From Phorcus lineatus (lineage: Eukaryota; Mollusca; Gastropoda; Trochida; Trochidae): DNA of 64,000 nt. Under the pieces are notes generated by a model that had not been told where the DNA came from, ran no database searches, and saw nothing but the letters and a program-made list of their open reading frames with translations. Shown one piece after another: positions 48,916 to 60,399 of this stretch. The position numbers were made by a program, and so were the translations under genes. The first letter of the stretch is position 1. Each line of letters starts with the position of its first letter. The stretch covers positions 18,500,161-18,564,160 of the forward strand of contig OV121098.1 of assembly GCA_921293015.1 (NCBI GenBank), given 5' to 3'.

Positions 48916-49960
48916 CATAAAATCTACTTGTTGTATATTGCTATGACAATATTGCAAAACAAATCTCTTCCAGGGATTACACACACAAAATTCAATGGAT
49001 TTCTATCAGAGGATCACCATATACCTGCTTTTAGGTTTTTTAGTTTCTCTTTCGCCGATTTAATAGTCTAACTAATGATGAACTAACTAAAAACTAATGA
49101 ACTAACTAAGTTAATGTAACAAATAAGCTTTAGGTCTTTCCTTGTAATTTCTTTATCTCATTCTTTTATTAAACAAATTATAAGCTTTAGGAATTGTTAT
49201 AGGACTGAATTGAATTGCAAGTGTTTTGATGATACCATTTGCATTTCAGTTCTTCCTATTTTCACTGAAATTCATTTAAACAAAATCCATTTCCATGAAG
49301 GTAGATGTTGCTATTAAGCAATGAATAGGGATTTTTATGTCTGATATCTATGTGTTACATAATGATGTAAATTATTTTTCAGTATTGAAATATAAAACAA
49401 TCAACAAATTTTATTCTTATTTATATACATATCCAGTGAAAAGGTCAATCATCCACAGAGTCTAATCTCTTAAATAAACCACGTTGAAATATCCATGATT
49501 ATATATGTTATACTTAAAAGCAGTTTGCAATGTATAAAGAATTATCTACCAATATCAGTTTCAAGTGACATTAATATTTGTTATATTTTTACCTAGATAA
49601 ATAATTAACAGCTATTAGGTCATGTTAACACACTTTATGATCCTACAGATATGGAAATTATCAAGAAAAAGAATGATGGTAATTATTTGTACACAAATGG
49701 TATGGAAGGTTGATTCAACACAGTGCTATCAATCATTCCATGGAACAACACGAATCCTAAGTGCTTCTCCACCCAACAATGCAAAGCTAACAGCCCGTAG
49801 GCATCAAGCCTGGCTTTGATCGCCTCATTTAAGCAACTAACAAACTAAATCAATAAGTCAATTGCTTCTAATCAATAGCCTTTACGTACACCTTAAAACA
49901 ATACGCCTCTCTCGCCCGCCATCGACTATCAATGAGCGATGTTGATACAGGTCAGTCAGT
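48916..49960. other. No gene recognised
   Basis: AT-rich DNA before the 39-bp array. Confidence 0.5.
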
Positions 49961-49966
49961 GGTGTG

Positions 49967-51083
49967 CAGGCTATCAAACACAGCATAGAGCGCCAGTACA
50001 GAGTGCAGGCTATCAAACACAGCATAGAGCGCCAGTACAGAGTGCAGGCTATCAAACACAGCATAGAGCGCCAGTACAGAGTGCAGGCTATCAAACACAG
50101 CATAGAGCGCCAGTACAGAGTGCAGGCTATCAAACACAGCATAGAGCGCCAGTACAGAGTGCAGGCTATCAAACACAGCGTACAGCGCCAGTACAGAGTG
50201 CAGGCTATCAAACACAGCATACAGCGCCAGTACAGAGTGCAGGCTATCAAACACAGCGTACAGCGCCAGTACAGAGTGCAGGCTATCAAACACAGCATAG
50301 AGCGCCAGTACAGAGTGCAGGCTATCAAACACAGCATAGAGCGCCAGTACAGAGTGCAGGCTATCAAACACAGCATAGAGCGCCAGTACAGAGTGCAGGC
50401 TATCAAACACAGCATAGAGCGCCAGTACAGAGTGCAGGCTATCAAACACAGCATAGAGCGCCAGTACAGAGTGCAGGCTATCAAACACAGCGTACAGCGC
50501 CAGTACAGAGTGCAGGCTATCAAACACAGCATAGAGCGCCAGTACAGAGTGCAGGCTATCAAACACAGCATAGAGCGCCAGTACAGAGTGCAGGCTATCA
50601 AACACAGCATAGAGCGCCAGTACAGAGTGCAGGCTATCAAACACAGCATAGAGCGCCAGTACAGAGTGCAGGCTATCAGATACAGCGTACAGCGCCAGTA
50701 CAGAGTGCAGGCTATCAAACACAGCATACAGCGCCAGTACAGAGTGCAGGCTATCAAACACAGCATACAGCGCCAGTACAGAGTGCAGGCTATCAAACAC
50801 AGCATACAGCGCCAGTACAGAGTGCAGGCTATCAAACACAGCATACAGCGCCAGTACAGAGTGCAGGCTATCAAACACAGCATACAGCGCCAGTACAGAG
50901 TGCAGGCTATCAAACACAGCATAGAGCGCCAGTACAGAGTGCAGGCTATCAAACACAGCATACAGCGCCAGTACAGAGTGCAGGCTATCAAACACAGCAT
51001 ACAGCGCCAGTACAGAGTGCAGGCTATCAGATACAGCGTACAGCGCCAGTACAGAGTGCAGGCTATCAAACACAGCATACAGC
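49967..51083 (+). repeat. 39-bp minisatellite, about 28.6 copies
   Basis: The unit starts GCAGGCTATCAAACACAGCA and ends GCGCCAGTACAGAGT. Variation is confined almost wholly to CATAGAG / CATACAG / CGTACAG and to TCAAACAC / TCAGATAC. The variants are clustered: five CATAGAG units in a row, then CGTACAG singles, and a run of five CATACAG units after a TCAGATAC unit that recurs near 50676 and 51027. Thirty-nine is divisible by three and the unit has no stop in at least four frames, so frames of 379-398 codons appear on both strands. None has an independent sign of being a protein. Confidence 0.95.
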
Positions 51084-51089
51084 ATTGTG

Positions 51090-52765
51090 AGAGTCACAAT
51101 TGAAATGGTTGAAAATACTAATCCTTTATCAATTGTAAGTCTTTTGTTCAGGCTTTGTTATAACTGATTTATGTAGGGTCTCATGAAGTCAAATAATTCT
51201 GTAGAAACTTGTTCAGTTAGTGTTTACATGTGGATATCATGACATGTCCAAGATATTTGCTGCACAATCTTGAGGATCAGGTTTAAGATGATCAGCCTCC
51301 TGCAGTTAAGATCAACGAAAATTGCAAAAGGTTTTCAAAAAAATGTTTTACTTTTCAATTTCAAGACACTCCTTCTTTTTAAAATGTTAAAAGTCTTCAA
51401 CTATTTTCCCAGTTTTATTCCAAGTGACAATCGTAATATAAACAATGAGACACTGTAGACATTATTGTGAAGAATGTAGAACAAAGTGCTACACAGCCGC
51501 AGACAGGGGATGAGACCACCCAGCACCTCTGTAACAGTTATAACAGGTTGGTCAGTCGGCTGGTCGGTCAATGTGTCCGAGATTGGCTGATACAAGAGGT
51601 AATTGTGAGAAGTCTCAGTTTCAGAAGCAAGTTGCGGTAATCAAGTCTTGTATGTACACAACCGCTCTGTGGAGATTTGCTTCAATTGACTTTCACAGAT
51701 TTTTGAATGCGAGCCCTCCATGTACACTTCATCACTCGAAATGAAATAACAAAATTCATCATTGAAGATTTATTGTCGTTCTATTGATTCTTCTCCTATC
51801 TCAGTGCCCCGAACTTAAACAATGACTGGTCACATTGATAAAACTCCCTTTAATCAGGTATTAAGATCGCCTGGTGAGAATCATTGGGTAATAATACTTT
51901 TTGGCATGGGCTCTTGAGAAACTATCAATTCCATCACATGTGTCGTTAGATCAGTCAGTCCAGCGAATATCTCAATCCCATCACACGTGTCATACCATCA
52001 CACTGTCCAACTTGCATAAATTCTGCAGGCGTTTGAAGTGTGATCTGAATGAGTGAGTTATGATCCAGACTCGCTCAGAATTTAGACATGAATGGCCAAT
52101 GCTGATAAATGTTGAAAAAATAATACACCTTCCCTTGCTGATAACTTTTTAGCTTAGCCACATCCTCAAATTGTTTGTTGCAGAAGCGTTCTACCAGACC
52201 AAGATGTTAATAAAAATTCTCACATTGTGTTATGTCCAGAAACAACAAGGCCAAATGACATGAGAAATCTACTTTGTGTTATGATGTTTTGTATGTATTT
52301 ATATATATTTTGAAATCAGAAGGTCTAATTGACCGTTAACCCTTGACATTCTGACAGTTCCTTTGATTGGCAGATAACCAAACCATCAATGAACTAGCAA
52401 CGTTGTGGTAATCACCACAGGCAATTTCAAGAGATACCAAATATTGCTGTGTTACCTTTGTCCCACCTACAACATCGAATAATAACATGTTTATCTTCAA
52501 GACATATTTTTATTAATAATCCAGTACTTGCATCTGATCTGTGTTCCCAGGGGTGGGGGAAAGAAGAAAGCTCACTCCATTTTGAAAATGCCCTAGAAGC
52601 TGATACTATGTTATTTTTGTCTTGTTGTTGGCCTGTTAAACCAAAAAGAAAAATATACTCCCGAAGGACGACATCTTTTAATGATTTGTTTTTGTCTATA
52701 CATTTAATCAATCCTGACATTATAATCAAGCTTGTAATTCAAATATGATTTTTTTATAAGCTTGC
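51090..52765. other. No gene recognised
   Basis: AT-rich. Overlapping open frames of 99-100 codons on opposite strands at 52427-52748 have no motif I know, and at most one could be real. Confidence 0.4.
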
Positions 52766-52767
52766 CT

Positions 52768-52882
52768 GATTCAACGTTGAAATTTAGTTGTTTGGTTGAT
52801 CAACCTTTTATCAACGTTGATTCAACGTTGGGAAAGTGACGTAAGAGATTGGTTTTAGGGACAACGTTGTTTCAACGTCTGA
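52768..52882. repeat. Cluster of CAACGTTG palindromes
   Basis: The 8-bp palindrome CAACGTTG occurs at 52772, 52812, 52823 and 52862, with a partial fifth copy (CAACGTCT) at 52873. Sequence such as TCAACGTTGATTCAACGTTG links two of them. It looks like part of a dispersed repeat rather than random DNA. Confidence 0.55.
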
Positions 52883-52889
52883 ATACAAC

Positions 52890-53700
52890 ACACTTCCAAC
52901 TAATTGATTCCTGTTTACATTTTCTTTTAAATACATTGTAAATTGGAATCAATAAATGGTACTTCCCCTTTTTATATGAATTAAACAATTGGAAAATAAT
53001 TTAATTTTTTTATAGATATATTGCTGTTTTTGTTACATGAAAATTTTCAGGCATCTTTCATTTTAGAAAAAAACTGTAGTTGAAATTATAACTGTATTTA
53101 TTTTAGCCTTCTGCCTTTAGTCATTTGACATCAAACATTTCACTAATGATTGAATTAATATCTTTTCTGGATTTAACAATACAAAATCCTTGTGACAGCT
53201 TCATACTCCTGAGGGGGTTGAGTTCCAAGGTTTTGGTCTCATGCTTTAATGATATCGAATTTATTATATCTTCTAATTTTGATCAAATATGTTTGAGTAA
53301 GTTTGCCTTTTCTAAAGTCATAGATTCATACTCCTCCGGGATAGGAGATTAAAAGATTTGTAACACTCTGTTTGTTTAGATATGTGTTGATAGAACCAAG
53401 ATAGATTTTCATTATCCATTAGTATCAAAGTGCATCGAGTATGCGAGATATACAGGATCTGAGTAGTTGGCACGACATCTTGAAATATAGTCTGATCTCT
53501 GAGAGAGACGGGCAGATGCAGCAAGATAATCCTGAAACAGAAGTGAATCGTTCCCGTACATTTCATGATTGCTTTGCTCCCTTTAGACCGGCCTGGGATC
53601 AATAATGACCATTTGAGAAAGTTGGTCCCCTTTCAACTCCCATAAAAAGTTGATCAAACCATTCTGTTCCACCAAAAAATGAACATGTGTAAATATACGT
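52890..53700. other. No gene recognised
   Basis: Open frames at 53125-53352 (plus) and 53318-53602 (minus) have no recognised domain. Confidence 0.45.
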
Positions 53701-53729
53701 GCTGAAAGGGCCTAACTAAGCGACATGAT

Positions 53730-54139
53730 GAATGTAGCGGCACGGAGATGTGCCCACGGGCACTAAGCCATCAATACCTGGCACCGTAAAGAGAGAGCCT
53801 GCGGCAACTCTAGATGTGCAACTCCGGTTTGTCGGGTTCCCGGCCAGTCCTGCACCCCCCGGATCCCTCTCCTCCGCTCTGCGTATAGATAGATATCATT
53901 GATACGCCGCCACTGCCGTGCTGGCTTGCCCATTGATTTTCTGCAGATCAGGTTGGTTGTTACGGCGGTGCAAGTACTGGAGGAAGCATTGGCCGGTGAA
54001 ACTAGTCTTCATATGGTACAGCAGTGGATGCATGCATCTGATTGTGTGACTCGCGGACTCTCTTACTGAAAGTAGGACTCGGCCCCTCCTACTGTGGCTA
54101 CCCTCTTAATGGTGTTACCATGGTCAGCCCTTAGTGAGG
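53730..54139 (+). promoter_or_regulatory. CpG-rich patch ending in a donor site; possible promoter/first exon
   Basis: About 19 CpG dinucleotides by hand count in about 360 bp, in DNA whose surroundings have almost none. No repeat unit or long open frame was seen inside. The patch is followed by CTTAGTGAG/GTGAGTTC near 54139, a good 5' splice site on the plus strand. That combination fits an unmethylated promoter with a non-coding first exon, though a GC-rich dispersed repeat would look similar. Confidence 0.35.
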
Positions 54140-54149
54140 TGAGTTCAGG

Positions 54150-54735
54150 TTAACTCTACTTTGTTTTAGGATGATATTCTTTGTCAAGTTCAGAACTTTC
54201 AAGACGGTATTGATATTTACATCTTGAAGTTTTCAAGTTTGGGAGAATTTTATTCTTTTCCAATTTGAACTTGCGAAAGAGTGGCAATTCTTGTGATTGA
54301 AGTGGGTGGTTGTGTGCAAGTGTTGACCATATCCAGCTACCATTAATGTACTACTTGATCAGAACTCAACCCTGTATGAACATTTATTCAATGGTGTCAA
54401 ATTTATTTTGAAAAATAATTCATTTACCCATCAATAGCTTCTTGCTCACAAGCAGCTTGGATATGCCTGGAAAAGTTTCTATAATTTTTTACTTTTAACA
54501 ATCTAATACACTTTGAAACGTGAAAATGATTGATTTTGAGTAAAAAGTAATGTCAAAATGTTCCATGAATGATTGATAAGGCAACATTGGTTAAACAATT
54601 TAGTGCTGATTGTTTGCATTGAGTACGTGTCATTAACTTCTGCTGTGTGTCCCATTACTGTGAGATGTGGGAGCGCTAGCTTTGACGGACTGACGGGGCC
54701 GGGGGCTACTCTCTCTCAGTGGACAGCTCTAGTGA
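54150..54735. other. No gene recognised
   Basis: AT-rich except for a short GC-rich segment near 54660-54715. Confidence 0.45.
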
Positions 54736-54737
54736 TC

Positions 54738-55490
54738 ACAAAAACACAAACACACACACACACACACACATCTAAACATCTAAACATGACAACTCATAAT
54801 AATCGGTTAAAACATACAAACAAATACATAAGCGTATGAAAACATATAGATAATATTACATAAACACATGAATCCACAGAACCATCATTAGACAAACACA
54901 CAAACAAAAGATAAACATCAAAACAGATAAAGACACTGAAACATCAACAAAAACACACTGACACATCAGCTCATAAAGACAGAGAAACACTAATACAGTG
55001 CTCAAACATGACAGTTTAACACAGATATTTATAAAGATAAATGCATATTTAACATTTATCATTGAACATCGTTGTGATTATACAGATTGACACACAAACA
55101 TTCAAGCACCTTCAACCCCACACACAAACATAATAAGTGTTTCGGATAAGATACTGAGAAAACAGAGAAGTATCAAAGTAGACAAACCACATCATGACAA
55201 GAAAAGCAGTATCACCACATTAACCTGCATTCACATCGAACACATGGAGGAACAAATTAACACATTAACATTGAAAATGATCACACATTTACAAATCAAG
55301 CACATGAATCCATATGGACACAGCAAGCACATGATACAACATACAATAACAATATAATGACTATTAACATACAATATCTCAAAAACACAGAAAATAAAAA
55401 GGCAACATAAACCAGCAAAGACAAAAACACCCACATCCAATGACACGTTAATATATTAACATCAACACATTCACTAATATCATACACAGT
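54738..55490 (+). repeat. (AC)n microsatellite and ACA-rich low-complexity DNA
   Basis: A pure (CA) run lies at about 54748-54770, followed by some 700 bp rich in ACACAT, ATCAACAC and AACACA words with no fixed period. Cys/Val-rich minus-strand frames here are composition effects. Confidence 0.65.
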
Positions 55491-55499
55491 GGTTTAACA

Positions 55500-56160
55500 G
55501 ATATAAACAGATAGTTGTTAATCCTTATTGTAAGTCATAAAATGTTAATTAGTTATTCACACCATATAGTGAATTATATGTATCACACATTGAATAAATC
55601 AACTCAGTGTCATATATATCACCAGTACATACATCATTTGTGTTTTGTAATAGCCATTCTGTTTCTAAAATCTTATCATCAATAAAATGCAAAATTATGA
55701 CTTAACTCTAAATAAGCAGTCAAAAGAAAACAATATCTGTGTGATCATGGTATGAAAATTTTTTCCGTTTGGATATGGTCATGTAAAATTACAACCATTT
55801 GTAGTGATCAACACAAGATGTAACACAATTAAGTTTATTAACCTTCAGCAGTCACAGCTGGATCTAACAACTATTGACACTTCTTCACTTACACAACTTT
55901 TTGTGTAACTTAATGTAAACTTTATTTCCAATGTTTGTGCCAGTACCTTGTAATCTATAAGCCTTTATGTTTTAAATCAACAGTTATCAGAATGTCTATC
56001 CTTGGGTTTCAAAGAAGCACATACTTGTATCACTATTTCTGGTTTATGCCATTTGGATATAGCAATCTTCATTTGAATGGTTTAGAAGTTTAAAAAAGTG
56101 AAAATATTTGTTCTTATTGACACCAAAGCTTATGTGTGATGTTTTGTAGTTTCTATGCAA
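55500..56160. other. No gene recognised
   Basis: AT-rich DNA upstream of the exon candidates. Confidence 0.45.
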
Positions 56161-56167
56161 CTTACAG

Positions 56168-56315
56168 AGTTACACTTTTGTGCACCCATCAATACAGACA
56201 TCTTGTGACATATCCACTCAAGAGAGGATTGATCACATCAAGTTCATCTTCGTGCAGTGTAAAACTTTTACTCCAAACAGCGGGATACACTGTTTTCAAA
56301 CTTTCCAGAACCAAG
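56168..56315 (+). CDS. Possible internal exon, 148 bp
   Basis: The acceptor-like TTTCTATGCAACTTACAG ends at 56167 and CCAAG/GTATGA gives a donor at 56316. Two frames are open throughout. One reads SYTFVHPSIQTSCDISTQER, then IDHIKFIFVQCKTFTPNSGI, HCFQTFQNQ. The other is Leu/Ser-rich. I recognise neither. Open frames over about 150 bp can arise by chance, so the support is mainly the splice-site pair. Confidence 0.28.
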
Positions 56316-56557
56316 GTATGAATGCCAAATGGAACCCCAGGGAGCTCCTTTGCTTTCATGTGTGTAGTGATGATGATTTATAAATGTGTCGCACAACGTA
56401 AGATATGTCAGGTCTTGGTTGAATCAATTGACTGCCATGCAAGATCACACACCATAAATACTGCACTCATTGACCTCGGTGTTGTGGTTGAGTACATGTG
56501 ACGGTATGTGTCGATACATCAGGACTCACTCTTCTCTCCCCCCCCCCCTCCATGTAG

Positions 56558-56726
56558 ACTCTTGAGTCTTCTGTGTGGCACCTTTGTCTCTGACCAATCA
56601 GGCATTAAGAAACAGATTGATGTTAATGTACCGGTTGAACATACTGTGTCAACCAGGATGCATAAACTTAGATGTCTGCTCTCTCTTGGGGACAATGAGT
56701 TTACAAAACTTCTTGATTATGTTTGA
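56558..56726 (+). CDS. Possible terminal exon after a strong acceptor
   Basis: The acceptor is unusually strong: CTCTTCTCTCC, a C-run, CTCC, then ATGTAG ending at 56557. The following frame (one base, then codons) reads LLSLLCGTFVSDQSGIKKQI, then DVNVPVEHTVSTRMHKLRCL and LSLGDNEFTKLLDYV before TGA at 56724-56726. It is unrecognised. Its phase does not join directly to the 56168-56315 candidate, so the two would need another exon between them or belong to different transcripts. Confidence 0.3.
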
Positions 56727-57081
56727 GACATCTTTTTTAAAAAGATAATTTTCATGATTGATGGGCATGAAATTGAGACATGTTGAGTATGTTGTCTATG
56801 TGCTTGTTAGAGGATCGATGCGGCTTTATCTCGGAATGTCGCTGATTGCCAATCATTCCTCCACATGCAGATTGATCCGGCACTGATTTAAATAATACTT
56901 CTCAAGTGTTTTCCTTCCAAAGATAGAAATGGATGGATTTTTGAGGGAGAGCTCTGTGATAACATGTTTGGATTGTTGTTGGGTTTATCTTCATGTGTCA
57001 AAGAGGCTTACCATGTGTAATTCTTCAGACCAAGATTGATTTCTCTGGAATCGGTTTGTGATTTGTTGTCGGCTGATCCAG

Positions 57082-57429
57082 GAGCGGGGCCCAAACTTGT
57101 TCACGGTGCACAAGGAGGAAAACATAATGAATTACGGTTATCAAACTCTCGTCAACGTGTGGTATTTCTGGGGACAGTCCTGCCATACTTCATTAGCACT
57201 GGCACCAGTTCCATCATCAGCGTGTCCTGGCTGCCCGCACTCCGTCCAGGATGTGCCGTGCTACCAGATTGGGTGGGAGATGGATCTGCCCCAGGTCAAG
57301 GGGGACATGGTGTGTTTAGGGGACTGTGTTCAGGTGGTGGGGAGGGGGGTGGGGGGTCTAGACTCAACTGATCCAACAAGACATAGCTTCACGCTAGGCT
57401 GGATCACATTCATCAGAGGGTACCAGTAA
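57082..57429 (+). CDS. Possible 3' terminal coding exon, 116 codons
   Basis: Clearly GC-richer than its flanks. GTTGTCGGCTGATCCAG ends at 57081 as acceptor. The frame reads ERGPNLFTVHKEENIMNYGY and ends THSFTLGWITFIRGYQ-like (exactly RHSFTLGWITFIRGYQ) with TAA at 57427-57429; it contains several Cys (SACPGCPHSVQDVPC, CLGDC). An AATAAA lies at 57467-57472, about 40 bp after the stop, as expected for a poly(A) signal. A second frame (57036-57371) is also open but Gly-rich and less protein-like. No family recognised. Confidence 0.35.
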   Translation, partial: ERGPNLFTVHKEENIMNYGYQTLVNVWYFWGQSCHTSLALAPVPSSACPGCPHSVQDVPCYQIGWEMDLPQVKGDMVCLGDCVQVVGRGVGGLDSTDPTRHSFTLGWITFIRGYQ

Positions 57430-57466
57430 AATCTTCATCAAGTAAATAATAAGCAAATAATGCAAT

Positions 57467-57472
57467 AATAAA
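57467..57472 (+). terminator. Candidate poly(A) signal AATAAA
   Basis: AATAAA 38 bp after the stop of the 57082-57429 candidate. In AT-rich DNA this hexamer is common, so it is weak support. Confidence 0.3.
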
Positions 57473-57663
57473 AGTTTGATCCTAACTTTAAAAAGATTTT
57501 TCATGACTTGTTGAAGAAACATATGTCAAACTGTATTAATGGTGTCATTTTATCGAAAAGTACTTACTGCTGGAAAGTATGATTTTGATACATATTGTTT
57601 CAGATGAGCGACAATATAAAGGTTAAAAGTTGTACTCTGACCAAATGTAGGATGACAGTTATA

Positions 57664-58030
57664 GACTTGAACTTCACGATTCATTGAGTATATGACAGTA
57701 CAAGACTTGAACTTCCCGATTCATTGAGTATATGACAGTACAAGACTTAAACATCACGATTTATTGAGTGTATGACAGTACAAGACTTGAACTTCTTGAT
57801 TCATTGAGTATATGACAGTACAAGACTTGAACTTCCCGATTCATTGAGTATATGACAGTACAAGACTTGAACTTCATGATTTATTGAGTATATGACAGTA
57901 CAAGACTTGAACTTCATGATGTATTGAGTACCGTATATGACAGTACAAGACTTGAACTTCATGATTTATTGAGTATATGACAGTACAAGACTTGAACTTC
58001 ATGATGTATTGAGTATATGACAGTACAAGA
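57664..58030 (+). repeat. 40-bp minisatellite, about 9 copies
   Basis: The unit starts GACTTGAACTTCACGATTCA and continues TTGAGTATATGACAGTACAA. The seventh unit (from 57904) carries a 5-bp insertion (CCGTA between GAGTA and TATGA). Variants ATTCATT / ATTTATT / ATGTATT are mixed. Confidence 0.92.
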
Positions 58031-58034
58031 AAGA

Positions 58035-58440
58035 CTCAGATGTTAACCACCGCTTGCAACAAGTCTCCTCTTCAAGACAAATATAAATATAAAAGTGAAA
58101 TGAAAACTTGGAGGATATGTATGGTTAAACCCAGCTGAATTGAATGTCTTCACCTGAAACACAAACTGCTGACATCAGTGTCTTCTGAAGTTTATTCCAA
58201 AAAGTTCTTATATAAGTATAAAAGTAATGATATTGATGAAAAAACCACAAAGCACCATATCATGAATGATTTACACACACTTCCATATCATATAGACGCT
58301 ACTTAATCACATCTCACTTGGAGACAACATGAAGCAAGGGAAGCTGATTAGAGTAAGTTATATAGAAGCTGGACTCTGTTACTCTTGGCACTCGGTATAC
58401 ACTCTGTAGCAGAAACCTCAGTCCAAGTGTAACTAACTTT
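58035..58440. other. No gene recognised
   Basis: Unique AT-rich DNA. Confidence 0.4.
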
Positions 58441-58442
58441 AG

Positions 58443-58534
58443 GCTTCCCGCTGATCACATCTTCAATAAAAACACTCCCCCTGGTGGAGCACCCCAAAAC
58501 CGGAAATCGGCTCTGATGGAGATGAAAGACCTGG
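58443..58534 (+). CDS. Possible 92-bp internal exon
   Basis: TAACTAACTTTAG ends at 58442 (a branch-point-like CTAAC but a short pyrimidine tract) and CTGG/GTGAGA gives a donor at 58535. Between them one frame reads LPADHIFNKNTPPGGAPQNR, then KSALMEMKDL. The composition is hydrophilic and protein-like. It is unrecognised, and the frame extends past both proposed splice sites. Confidence 0.27.
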
Positions 58535-58559
58535 GTGAGATCTTGTCAGAAAGGGTGGT

Positions 58560-59985
58560 TGTGCTTTAACTGGGCACTGTGAGTTTAGTCTTTACCTCCA
58601 CATATTTATAGACACCATTGCATTGACTAAGTGGAAAACTCTTTAAACAGGGTTGTACAGGTGCACATGCACACATATCACTATTGCTTGGAAGTGATGA
58701 ATGAAGTGCAATTTACCATACAGCATCACCTGTTACAGTACAATGTTTGTGATATCCCTGAAGTCTGCCAATACAATAGAAATGGACATGTTCTGGCTAC
58801 CATAGGTGATTCATATATAATGAAATGTGTACGGTAGTTAGGAATTGTTCCTCTTGAAAATGTGCTATTTTGATATTTAACTCGGCACATGATATATCTC
58901 CATATCAAACTCGCAGACACATGGTAACTTATAATGTTAAAATAAATTTATCTATTTCTTTTGTTTGAAGAGTGTTTTATGAATTGGAAGTATATGAATA
59001 ATAAATGGAATATTATTTGTAGTTTTTGATAGTACAGTTTTTAAAATAAACCTCTTAGATAACCTGGCTTCACTCTGCCACGTCTAGAACGCAGCCCTGA
59101 ATAATTCAAATCTTGGTTAAGGTAAATTCGGTTGACAAATGAATTTTAATGTGTTTTCTGACATTTGTAGTGTGTTGGTCGATTTCAAGCATGGCAGAGA
59201 TACCTATTAATCTTTTTGTCATGTATAATTACTATCAGATGTTATGTGTAACCTTTAACCTCTGTTCACATAGGGTGTACACTCTGGTGCCTTTTTAGAT
59301 AGATATCTTTTATAATTCTAGTGCAAATATTTTCAAAGACGAGACAAAATGAAACTTGTTTAAGTTTATTATAGGTGCAGATTCCAGAGGCAAAAGGCAA
59401 TCAGATTTAGCCTTGTGTAAATGTGAACAAGTTTTTAAGGAAAGTTCAAGGGGCAAGGTTTGGAATAAAATATACTATCACATTTTTTGAACTTGACAAC
59501 ATTCTGAATTGAGAGGGAATGGAATAAACTACCATTACTTCCCTGTTTTTTTTATTTCATGGGTACAGTTAAGCAGCATGTTTTATTGGAAGGATTCTTA
59601 GAAGAATATTTTCCCTAAACTTTTGTCAAAACCATTTTAGGAGATTAAATTAAACAACTTTATATTTGTATATGTCTCATATTACTTTATGTTTTACTTT
59701 TCTTTCTTTTCTTTATTCTTATAATAATTGTGCTTAAATGAATTTTTTGTTTATTATTTTATATTTTTTAAAATCATATTTAAAATGACTTAATAACTTA
59801 ACAAGGATACAATTATTTGGATACAACTTTCTTTCTTCTGTACATTATAGACCAAAGAATTGAAGCTTAATAATCTTGTATACATCAAATTGTATGGAAC
59901 TGTTACAATACGCCCGGGCACTGTTATAAGTTATTAGGTTGTTTGTTTTCAATCGCAGCCAACTACACCGCTAGTATTTTTGAAT
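58560..59985. other. No gene recognised
   Basis: AT-rich DNA with short open frames only. Confidence 0.5.
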
Positions 59986-59989
59986 ATTC

Positions 59990-60386
59990 ACTATTCTTAT
60001 CTTGGCTTATCCATATATTCAATATTCTTTTCTTGGTTCATTCTATATTTCTATCTTGGCTTATTCTTCTATTTTTTATTCTTATCTTGGCTTATTTGTA
60101 TATTCTATATTCTTATCTTGGCTTATTCTTATATTCTATATTCTGATCTTGGCTTATTGGTATATTCTATATTCTTATCTTGGCTTATTCTTATATTCTA
60201 TATTCTAATCTTGGCTTATTTGTATATTCTATATTCTGATCTTGGCTTATTCCTATACTCTATATTCTTATCTTGGCTTATTCTTATCTTGGCTTATTGG
60301 TATATTCTATATTCTTATCTTGGCTTATTGGTATATTCTATATTCTTATCTTGGCTTATTGGTATATTCTATATTCTTATTTAGGC
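59990..60386 (+). repeat. 31-bp minisatellite, about 13 copies
   Basis: Unit CTTATCTTGGCTTATTGGTA plus TATTCTATATT, with shorter units near 60025-60090 and 60270-60300. The hydrophobic Tyr/Leu/Ile frames (up to 134 codons) come from this unit and are not good evidence of a membrane protein. Confidence 0.9.
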
Positions 60387-60399
60387 TTATAACCAGTGG

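Noticed and set aside
49882-51103. Four overlapping frames of 379-398 codons
   Set aside because: By-products of the stop-free 39-bp unit; present on both strands, which argues against any one being selected.
52427-52748. About 100-codon frames on opposite strands
   Set aside because: No motif recognised, no splice context, and their mutual overlap means at most one could be real; left unannotated.
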